A stretch of 64,000 nt of DNA, taken from the NCBI RefSeq assembly GCF_002165575.1, contig NZ_MXQF01000009.1, positions 62,001 to 126,000 on the forward strand, in the 5' to 3' direction. The position numbers and the translations under genes are program-made. Below, piece after piece: positions 54,417 to 62,218 of this stretch (position 1 is its first letter; each line of letters begins with the position of its first letter). The notes under the pieces are model-generated. The model did no database searches. It had not been told where the DNA came from and saw only the letters and a program-made list of their open reading frames with translations. The stretch is from Pseudoalteromonas sp. A601. GTDB taxonomy: Bacteria > Pseudomonadota > Gammaproteobacteria > Enterobacterales > Alteromonadaceae.

Positions 54417-56759
54417 CTATTCTCCTAGCGATACTGACTGAGTTGGCTTAACTTGATTCGAAGTGATAACTACTTTTTGATCTTTACCTTGCTTGTCAAA
54501 TAGCAGTAATAATGGGGGTAATAAAAAGAAATCGACAATCAATGCTATCGAAATTGTAATCGCTGTTAGAAAGCCTAGATCTGCATTCATTTTGAAGGTT
54601 GATTGAGCCATCACGATAAATCCGAATACTAGAACAACGGTAGTAACCCATAATGCCTTTCCAACATTTTCAAACGCATAGTGAACTGCATCATTAGTGT
54701 TCAAGCCTTTATCGCGCTTGGCATAAAGGTATTTACTTAAGAAATGTACGGTGTAATCAACAACGATACCGAGAGTCATGCCAGCAACTACTGATAAGCC
54801 AATACCAACTTGCCCATCAATTAGGAACCATACTCCGAACCCCATTGCGGCAGGTGCTAAGTTAGGTATTAAACTAATTGCAGCATACTTACTTGAACGG
54901 AGTGCAAAGCCAATTAATACCGAAATCAGCACCATAGCGATTGAAGTTCCTGACAACATGCTTTTAATATTGTTTTGTCCAATATGAGCAAACATTAAGT
55001 CAGGGCCAGTGATCATTACGGTGTAGTTCGGAGCATTTTCTTTAAACCAAGCACTAACTCGCTTTTCAACATCGAGTAAATCTACACTACTCAAATTCTT
55101 TAATGTGCCTACAACACGCGTTGATGATTTACTGATGTTGATTTGGTTGTTCAGATCTAAACCATAAGGCAGAGACATTTCATAAAGCAATAAATACTGA
55201 GCTGCAAGCTCTTGACTCTCTGGCAGTCGATAAAAGGATTCGTCATCATTATGCATGTTCTTGTTCAAACGTTTGAACGTGTCTGAAACCGAACTTACAT
55301 GATCAACTTCCTGCTGATTTTTGAACCATTGGCTAAAAGATTCTACATTCTTTAAATACTCAGGATTACTTACACCGCCTTTATGATTACTGTCTATCGC
55401 GACTTCCATCAAAATAATGCCTGATAAATTATTTTGTAAAAAATCAGTAGATTGGCGGATTGTCATCGACTCATCAAAGTATTCAATGAAGTTATCATTA
55501 AGCTTATTCGAAGGTAATAGGGCTACTAGTGCCAACACCAATATTGTCATCGTACCTAATAACTTGCCTTTATTGGTAATAACAAATTGAGCCAATACCG
55601 ACATAATCGATGACTTTCCTTTTGTATCAACTTTTACCTTAAGCGGTAATACAGACAGTAATGCAGGAAATAATGTTAGTGATAATACACAAGCCATCAT
55701 GACACCAATTGCCACGATATTTCCTAAGTCTCTAAAAGGAGGAGAGTCAGAAAAATTCATGCTTAAGAAACCAATGGCTGTTGTCACACTGGTTAAAATG
55801 ACAGGGTTTAAATTAATCTTCAGGCTTTCTTTGATAGCAGCTCGTTTGTCCGTACCATTTTTCATTTCGAATAAGGTTGAACTAAGTACGTGGATACAGT
55901 CTGCCACAGCTAGAGTTAAGATAATGATAGGTGCACTCGCAGAAGGGCCAGATAAATCAATACCTATCCAGCCAGTGAGTCCCATCGCTGCAACTATGCT
56001 AGTAATAACAACCACAACTGTTGAGAAAGCGCCTGTAATACTTTTAAGTAAAAACATTAAAAGTACGATAACTACAAAAAACATTAAAGGCACTAAAACA
56101 CCATTATCATGAATAGCTGCTTCACTAAAACTGGCGTTTTGCATCACCATCCCCGTTAACATAATGTTTAGTTCAGGATGTTTATTTACAAATTTCTCTC
56201 TTAATAATCGAGCTTGTTCAACTACTTCTGCTTCAAGCCCTTGTCCACTTTTCATTTGCACCGTCACATTAACTACGGTTACATGACCTGAAGGAGAAAT
56301 GATTTTATTAACAATTAGCGGCTCATTCGTTGCTATTTGTTTAACATTAGCAATCATTTCAGGCGTAAATGTCGCGTAGTCAGGAACGAGATCCTCAACC
56401 GTTAAATCGTCATTCTCTGACCAACTATGTTGGTAGTTTGTTAACGAATCAACGCGTGAAGAATAAGGTAACTGCCAAGATTGCTCGGTTAAGTCTCGAA
56501 TTGCTTTTAAATGTTTCTCATTAAAAACATCACCTTTCTTTGGAGCGACAATAAAAGCAACATTGTCACTTTTATTAAAAACAGCTTGCACAGTTTCATA
56601 GGCAACTAGGTTTGGATTGTCTTTTGAGAAAAATATTTTATAGTCGTCATTAAAGCCTAAGTGTTGAGCACCAAATCCTGCTGACATGACCATGAGAAGT
56701 GTTATTGTAATGGCCCATATAGGGCGACCTACAATAAACGCGAATAGTTTATTTTTCAT
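54417..56759 (-). CDS. RND/MMPL-family efflux transporter
   Basis: This 780-residue inner-membrane protein has 12 predicted membrane segments in two six-segment halves, each preceded by a large periplasmic loop, the layout of MMPL/HpnN-type RND proteins. The first half has LAVADCIHVLSS (about residue 285) and the second has GMTLGIVVDYTVHFLSKY near residue 680, both with the acidic residue of the proton relay. This subfamily exports lipids, hopanoids or hydrophobic drugs. A GAGG box precedes the ATG, one base after the MATE stop. It depends on the LolA-like and barrel proteins encoded next. Confidence 0.9.
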   Translation of the reverse strand: MKNKLFAFIVGRPIWAITITLLMVMSAGFGAQHLGFNDDYKIFFSKDNPNLVAYETVQAVFNKSDNVAFIVAPKKGDVFNEKHLKAIRDLTEQSWQLPYSSRVDSLTNYQHSWSENDDLTVEDLVPDYATFTPEMIANVKQIATNEPLIVNKIISPSGHVTVVNVTVQMKSGQGLEAEVVEQARLLREKFVNKHPELNIMLTGMVMQNASFSEAAIHDNGVLVPLMFFVVIVLLMFLLKSITGAFSTVVVVITSIVAAMGLTGWIGIDLSGPSASAPIIILTLAVADCIHVLSSTLFEMKNGTDKRAAIKESLKINLNPVILTSVTTAIGFLSMNFSDSPPFRDLGNIVAIGVMMACVLSLTLFPALLSVLPLKVKVDTKGKSSIMSVLAQFVITNKGKLLGTMTILVLALVALLPSNKLNDNFIEYFDESMTIRQSTDFLQNNLSGIILMEVAIDSNHKGGVSNPEYLKNVESFSQWFKNQQEVDHVSSVSDTFKRLNKNMHNDDESFYRLPESQELAAQYLLLYEMSLPYGLDLNNQINISKSSTRVVGTLKNLSSVDLLDVEKRVSAWFKENAPNYTVMITGPDLMFAHIGQNNIKSMLSGTSIAMVLISVLIGFALRSSKYAAISLIPNLAPAAMGFGVWFLIDGQVGIGLSVVAGMTLGIVVDYTVHFLSKYLYAKRDKGLNTNDAVHYAFENVGKALWVTTVVLVFGFIVMAQSTFKMNADLGFLTAITISIALIVDFFLLPPLLLLFDKQGKDQKVVITSNQVKPTQSVSLGE

Positions 56760-56760
56760 G

Positions 56761-58167
56761 TTATACCTCGTGTAATTTATTTGTTGTAGTGTTGGAACAG
56801 TTAAAACCTTGCGTCATAGACGTTGAGTTGGGTTTTGACGCAAGTGTTGAGTTGAACTTAAAAAGCAATAAAGTGCTTAAAAAGAAGGTAATGATTTCTG
56901 CAAATAAAATGCTTGCCCATATTCCCTTTACAGGGAACAAAATCGGCAGTGTAAAAATACCAATGACGACAAAGATAATACCGCGAGAGAGCGAAATAGC
57001 TGTTGCTTGTTTGTCAGACTCAATTGACTGGAACAAAGTCGCAGTCATCATATTGATGCCTATAAATATTGGCGCAATGAAATAAATTAACATTGCATCT
57101 GATGTGAGTTCGATTAATGAAGAATCATGTTCAATGAAAGATGTAGCTATTTCTGTTGACCATACAAAAACGATTCCCGTTGTTAATAACCCTGCGCCTA
57201 TTGAATATTTAAGCCCAAGTACGAAGGTTTGCTGGACACGTTTGTAAAGTCCTGCACCATAGTTGAAGCTAATAATAGGTTGGCACGCCTGACCAATGCC
57301 AACCATTAGGAAAATAACAACAACACCTAAATTAGCGATAATACTAAATGCAGCTACATGACTATCGGAATAGGTTGCAAGCAATACAAAGTTAAATATT
57401 AATATTGTCACCGCAGTTGCAGATTCAGTGAAAAAGATGGGTAAACCTGAGCGTAAAATACTTGGAACCGCATCAAATCGTAGTGTTTGCCATTTTAATT
57501 TCAGCTTTCCTTTCTTGTGCAAAAAATGCAGTAAAAGCACACCAAAAATAACCACCTGTGAAATTCCCGTGGCTAAGGCACCACCCTTTATTCCCCAATG
57601 AAATTCAAAAATAAACAGGTAATCCAAAACGATATTAAGTACAGCACCAAACATCATGGCGTACATGGCTAATTTGGGGTTAGTGTCATTTCTAATAAAG
57701 CAGGATAAAACCCATGCAGGGCCGAATATGTAGAAGAAAAGTAAAATAATACTCATGTAGTCAACCGACATGCTGAGTAGCTCTCCAGAAGCTCCCATCA
57801 TTATCAAAAGGTCTTCTAAGAAAACCAACGTAAGAGTTACCAAAGTTAAATTAACTAATGTTATGAAAGCCATCGACTGAAAGAAGAGTGATTGTCCGGA
57901 TTTAAAGTCTCCTTTCCCAAATTGAATAGACATTTTTGCGGCACCGCCAATACCAACCATCATGGCAATTGCAGTGAATAAGGTGAAAAAAGGAAGTGTG
58001 ATAGCGAGAGCGGCTAATCCTGTAGATCCTACGCCTCTACCGATGAAAATTGAATCAACAATGATAAAAATTGATTTAACTACAAGACCTGAAATGGCAG
58101 GAAGTAGGTAATGAAAAAATGCTTTATCAATACTGTCTTTTTTCAGGTCAATTACGTTACTCATCAC
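56761..58167 (-). CDS. MATE family efflux transporter
   Basis: This 468-residue protein has about 12 membrane segments and the MATE/NorM pattern IDSIFIGRGVGSTGLAALAITLPFF near residues 37-62, repeated in the second half as IGQACQPIISFNYGAG. MATE proteins expel drugs or metabolites against Na+ or H+ gradients. It is the first gene of the six-gene operon, with the AraC-type motif 81 bases upstream. Its coupling to an RND/LolA/barrel export route and to a regulator suggests one shared toxic substrate. Confidence 0.9.
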   Translation of the reverse strand: MMSNVIDLKKDSIDKAFFHYLLPAISGLVVKSIFIIVDSIFIGRGVGSTGLAALAITLPFFTLFTAIAMMVGIGGAAKMSIQFGKGDFKSGQSLFFQSMAFITLVNLTLVTLTLVFLEDLLIMMGASGELLSMSVDYMSIILLFFYIFGPAWVLSCFIRNDTNPKLAMYAMMFGAVLNIVLDYLFIFEFHWGIKGGALATGISQVVIFGVLLLHFLHKKGKLKLKWQTLRFDAVPSILRSGLPIFFTESATAVTILIFNFVLLATYSDSHVAAFSIIANLGVVVIFLMVGIGQACQPIISFNYGAGLYKRVQQTFVLGLKYSIGAGLLTTGIVFVWSTEIATSFIEHDSSLIELTSDAMLIYFIAPIFIGINMMTATLFQSIESDKQATAISLSRGIIFVVIGIFTLPILFPVKGIWASILFAEIITFFLSTLLLFKFNSTLASKPNSTSMTQGFNCSNTTTNKLHEV

Positions 58168-58247
58168 GCTACTCCAAAAGGGTTACTCTAATGGAGTTAA
58201 ATTATGAGTTTTTACAGTTTTTTTAGAAGAGGATAAAAGTGATGTTG

Positions 58248-58268
58248 AACAGGACTATTTGAACATTT
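58248..58268 (-). promoter_or_regulatory. Candidate AraC-regulator site upstream of the MATE operon
   Basis: On the minus strand the block reads AAATGTTCAAA, two bases, GTCCT, G, TT, then CAACATC. It matches 18 of 21 bases of 50526-50546 and stands almost the same distance (81 against 82 bases) from its start codon. Confidence 0.6.
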
Positions 58269-58439
58269 TCGTTTTTTTATTTGAAATTAGTACCTAAAGT
58301 TATAGTTTATAGTGGTAGGTTAGGAGGTAAAATATTGACAGTTCTAGATGTCGGCTTTTGGCTAAGATCTGACATTTTTATCTTCTTTTTCTGTGACCGC
58401 TTTGATGGAAAGCTGAATTTTTAGGATTGAGTTTTATAA

Positions 58440-58488
58440 ATTCGGTGGCAGCAAGATGCAATTAATATCTTACATTTTTCCACCGAAT
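58440..58488. repeat. Inverted repeat near the recombinase operon, candidate attachment or end site
   Basis: ATTCGGTGG at 58440-58448 and CCACCGAAT at 58480-58488 are perfect nine-base inverted repeats separated by 31 bases. No T run follows. The spacing and GC-rich arms in an AT-rich stretch resemble recombinase-binding arms more than a terminator. The rest of 58169-58822 holds the MATE and recombinase promoters. A short open frame at 58487-58711 is not convincing. Confidence 0.5.
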
Positions 58489-58717
58489 GAGGCTTTTATT
58501 ATTATTTGTGCTCTACATTCCCCCTTCTTGTGACATGACAGACCACTTTTTTATAAAAAACCACAAAATAAAACACAAGCCATTGAGTAATAATAAAATT
58601 AAATTAATAAGTTTATTTTTCATACAAAACTACTTTATTGAAAATAAAACCGACCTTCAACTTACAACTTTAAACAACACATTGAATTCAATAACAAATC
58701 ACCGCACTTAAACTCTA

Positions 58718-58744
58718 TTGACATAAACTTAAAAGCGGTATAAT
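58718..58744 (+). promoter_or_regulatory. Strong promoter of the recombinase operon
   Basis: A consensus -35 TTGACA at 58718-58723 and consensus -10 TATAAT at 58739-58744 are separated by 15 bases. They lie 79 bases before the first recombinase ATG. The tight spacing could be compensated by an activator or could keep expression low. Confidence 0.65.
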
Positions 58745-58822
58745 AAGTCATTGATTATAAAGCACATTTGATCTTTACGCCTGTTTTATATTAGCATCAC
58801 TTTATTAACTTATGGTGAGCCT

Positions 58823-59974
58823 ATGATTGAATATAAAAAAGTAACTGACACTAAATACAACGAAAAGACTGTTCACTCTTATGTTTTAGTTAATAATGGA
58901 GTTCCCCTTCTTCTCCCTTCTGCTTTTCTGCTTCATACAGCAATAGAATATCCTAGCTCAAACACCTCAAAAACATACATGTTCGCTTTAAAAAGCTTCT
59001 ATGAGCAAGTAGATAGCAAAACAAACCTAACTGACAGCAACATTGAAAACCTCACAGAAAAAGAAATGTCAGGTTATTTAGTGGGAATACTCAAAAAAGA
59101 ACGAAATGTGAAGCCAAGCACAATAGAGCACCACATCACAATACTTAAAGAGTTCTTTAAGTACCTGTACAATTCTGGATTGATTTCCAAAGAACTCCAC
59201 TTTTCGTATTCATATCTAGACAAACCAACTGAAGAAGACTTTCTGCCCGGTATTACTACTGAAATGCATGATGCGTATTTTGATGAGAAAACGTTTAAAC
59301 AATCAATTTTAGGCTATGTCGAAAGTGACTGTCCTTTTATACAAGAAAGAAACGAATTAATACCCAAGCTCGGATATTATGCTGGTTTCAGAGCCGCCGA
59401 AGTAATTGACCCTCGCAATCTAAATATCAATGAGTTACGTGAGTTACTGCCAGAATCAGAGACATTTATACCTAAGTCGAAACACATGAACGTTTTCGGC
59501 AAAGGCTTAAAATATAGAAGAGTGCCTTTCCCACCCGAGTTAATCCGCTCTATCTATACCTATATTTGGGGAAACGGCCGACAAATAAAAACTGGAAATA
59601 TTATCTGTCGAAAAAATGGGAGCCCACTTGTTGACACTTCATTTGCAACAAACCTTTTCAGACAGTGTGCTAATGACTACTGCTTAGATAAAGGGCTATC
59701 AGAGCTAGAGCATAAAATTTGGAATAAACGAAGCCACCATAAGCTAAGAAAATGTGCAGCAACAAATTGGGTAACCACTTGTTATGAAAATGGTGATGAT
59801 CCATGGATATACATCCCTCAATGGCTAGGACACAAATCCTTATGGACAACGTTTAAATATATATATTTTGAAGCTCTATTTCACAAACGAGCTGATGTAT
59901 TAGAAACTCTTTCTCTAGAAAGCACAAAATACGGTAAAAAATTTAAAAAGAAGTTCGAAAAAAGCAATGGATAA
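58823..59974 (+). CDS. Tyrosine recombinase, first of three coupled genes (GinA-like)
   Basis: This 383-residue integrase has an N-terminal SAM-like core-binding domain (about 25-130) and a catalytic domain with the full set: Arg190 (YYAGFRAAEV), His306-x-x-Arg309 (HHKLRK), His337 (WLGHKS) and nucleophile Tyr346 (FKYIYFEA). GGTGAG precedes the ATG. Its stop overlaps the start of the next gene by eight bases. Three consecutive recombination genes with sizes of about 380, 750 and more than 590 residues match the operon plan of GInt-type integrative islands (ginABCD) better than the small RIT trios. The element name is inference. Confidence 0.85.
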   Translation: MIEYKKVTDTKYNEKTVHSYVLVNNGVPLLLPSAFLLHTAIEYPSSNTSKTYMFALKSFYEQVDSKTNLTDSNIENLTEKEMSGYLVGILKKERNVKPSTIEHHITILKEFFKYLYNSGLISKELHFSYSYLDKPTEEDFLPGITTEMHDAYFDEKTFKQSILGYVESDCPFIQERNELIPKLGYYAGFRAAEVIDPRNLNINELRELLPESETFIPKSKHMNVFGKGLKYRRVPFPPELIRSIYTYIWGNGRQIKTGNIICRKNGSPLVDTSFATNLFRQCANDYCLDKGLSELEHKIWNKRSHHKLRKCAATNWVTTCYENGDDPWIYIPQWLGHKSLWTTFKYIYFEALFHKRADVLETLSLESTKYGKKFKKKFEKSNG

Positions 59975-62210
59975 GTCATCTAACGAACAATCTGAACTTT
60001 CAAAACTTGCTCCCGCTTCGGTTGCTTCAATTAACAAAAGTGAAAACGAAGTTACTGTTTTAGGATCAGATGGCAACGGAAGCCCGGCTAAAGTTATAGT
60101 TAGTTTGCCAATAGGTTTAGAAAATGATCCATTACTAAAGCTCTATGTAGGCTACTTAAAATCACCTTTGTTTTTAGCGCTTGCATCATCAACACGTTAC
60201 ACAAAAGCCATCGCGATTAGAAATTTTACTGATTATGTGGCGTCGTCCCAACAATATATAGAACAAGGCCTTCCGTACGATGTTGTGAATCAATACTTTA
60301 ATAAAATAAAGTTAAACTCAGCCCGAACTAGTTTTTATAATGATGAGTTAACTCTCAAAGTTCCGATAGGTCTGGCATTATCGAGAGAGTCAAAATTAGA
60401 TTCAAGTTATTACGATAGTAAACTAAACGACTACCTAATACATTTTCCTAATTTCCCACCACCAAAGTCTAACCCTAAAAACTCCATGGCATCAATATTT
60501 GGTGAAACGAACTGTCCTTATACCGACACAGAACTCCTCCAGAGTATGAGGCTCTATTGTTGTACTCTGATACTTAAGTTTTTTGAAATAAGGGATTACT
60601 TCTTGGCTATCGATTCCATTAAAGATGAATTAGAAAGGTTAAAAAATGAAAAATACCAATCAAAACCACTGCTATGCCACCATCAAGCAAAAAGCTACAC
60701 CCTTGATAGCGCTCCAACAAGTCAAATTTCAGAAGAGCGTTGGTTAAAATTAAAAACAATCAACCACGATATATTTAATGCTGTTTTAGACTCCAATGAC
60801 CCATTTATCATCAGTTGGTACAGTTTTAATAGCTTTCCATCTCCAAAAGCTAATACTAGTGAAGAGAACCTAACAAACACAGAGTGGGTAAAACAGTTTT
60901 ACTTTAACAATCAAATAAAACAATCTTTAAAAATTAAAAAAAATAAATACCGTCTAAGACGCCTCGACAATATTTCACCTAACTTTCTTCTAATACCTAC
61001 TGACTTTGAAATATTCCTGATTCAATGCCTACTAGCATCTGAGTCAATTCAACGAACGGGGCTTTTAAAACATAAAATTGCTAACTTTTCTGAAATTATT
61101 GATTCAGTTCAAGCGGGGTACTCTAAAGGCAGAAGAGGAAAAACATCAGCTACGGCCATTTATACAAGACAAAGCTTACCTTATAAATGCTATACAAAAT
61201 TCATAAATATTAGAGAGAAAGAGGGTTCATTTAACATAGAGGGTACAGAGCTTACTTTAAACTTCTCAAATAAAGGGACCAGTAAAGGTCACATTGGCTT
61301 TACTAACAAATCACTTCATTTTTTTAAGTTACTAATATCAGACTCGGGAGTGAGTGAGTATTTAAATTCAGAATTAGGTGAAGAAGGAGCCCCATTTCGC
61401 TGGCTTATTAAAAAGATTTGGAACTACAATCAGTTGGCCTATAAGGAAACCTTACAAAACAATATTAAGAAAAAAAGAACTGATGCTAAACCAGGATATG
61501 CTAAACGTAACAATCGAGTAGTGGGCTTAACACCGGACGCAATATCTATGTCGAGAAAGCGTATAGATGACCCAGTGGTCATTAAACCTGATGACTCTGA
61601 TGAGTCTAATGCATCTGATGACTCTAATGAATCTGATGACTCTAATGAAACTGATATCAACAAGAAGTCTACTACGGACTTTAATGATGTATGTGTAGAT
61701 TCTGAGTTGACTGCTCACTCCCCTAACACAAAGCAAAATAAATACAAAAACAGGAGTAACTCGAAAGAATCAATTGAATCAGAAAAAGATTTTGGTGCAC
61801 AGGTCGGAGATAAAATGGTAAATGAGGCGTCAAAATTAAATGACGCATTAAAAGATGTTGAGTTAGTAACACTAGAGAAAGTTAGAGACATTCTCGGGAT
61901 AAAAGATAACAAATCTAAAGTAGAAGCGCTTTTACAGCAAGTTGATGCGGATTTATGGGGCGGCTTTAATCACGATGGGAAGGTAATTATCATCACCTCA
62001 GAAGTAACTGCAATGCTACTAATTGGTTATATTGAGCATATAAAGTCTGAACTGCCAAAGTTATTACTAGATTCCTCACTAAGAGGCCAAGAAGCTCAAA
62101 AGAAAATTGCATATTTAGCCGCAATTTTAGATAAGTTTCCTGCTCATCTTCAACGCAAAGGCGAACAACAGCTCCAAGAATATGACATCCCTTACCCTTC
62201 TCTCATTTAG
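59967..62210 (+). CDS. Large partner protein of the recombinase operon (GinB-like)
   Basis: This 747-residue soluble protein lies between two tyrosine recombinases and is translationally coupled to the first (8-bp overlap). I see no complete R-H-R-H-Y set; an Arg in SIQRTGLLKHKIANF near residue 362 is where a degenerate recombinase would have its first arginine. Residues about 542-563 are a low-complexity run of Asp, Ser, Asn and Glu (repeats of DDSNES) separating an N-terminal domain from a helical C-terminal domain with VTLEKVRDILGI. It probably assists synapsis or DNA binding. The name GinB-like is by position. Confidence 0.65.
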   Translation: MDKSSNEQSELSKLAPASVASINKSENEVTVLGSDGNGSPAKVIVSLPIGLENDPLLKLYVGYLKSPLFLALASSTRYTKAIAIRNFTDYVASSQQYIEQGLPYDVVNQYFNKIKLNSARTSFYNDELTLKVPIGLALSRESKLDSSYYDSKLNDYLIHFPNFPPPKSNPKNSMASIFGETNCPYTDTELLQSMRLYCCTLILKFFEIRDYFLAIDSIKDELERLKNEKYQSKPLLCHHQAKSYTLDSAPTSQISEERWLKLKTINHDIFNAVLDSNDPFIISWYSFNSFPSPKANTSEENLTNTEWVKQFYFNNQIKQSLKIKKNKYRLRRLDNISPNFLLIPTDFEIFLIQCLLASESIQRTGLLKHKIANFSEIIDSVQAGYSKGRRGKTSATAIYTRQSLPYKCYTKFINIREKEGSFNIEGTELTLNFSNKGTSKGHIGFTNKSLHFFKLLISDSGVSEYLNSELGEEGAPFRWLIKKIWNYNQLAYKETLQNNIKKKRTDAKPGYAKRNNRVVGLTPDAISMSRKRIDDPVVIKPDDSDESNASDDSNESDDSNETDINKKSTTDFNDVCVDSELTAHSPNTKQNKYKNRSNSKESIESEKDFGAQVGDKMVNEASKLNDALKDVELVTLEKVRDILGIKDNKSKVEALLQQVDADLWGGFNHDGKVIIITSEVTAMLLIGYIEHIKSELPKLLLDSSLRGQEAQKKIAYLAAILDKFPAHLQRKGEQQLQEYDIPYPSLI

Positions 62211-62218
62211 GTTAAATT

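Noticed and set aside
58487-58711. 74-codon open frame before the recombinase operon
   Set aside because: Low complexity, Lys/Asn-rich translation of AT-rich DNA; it overlaps the inverted repeat and ends just before the promoter.
61590-61655. Short tandem repeats as a CRISPR-like array
   Set aside because: The units are in-frame codons for an acidic linker with no spacers.
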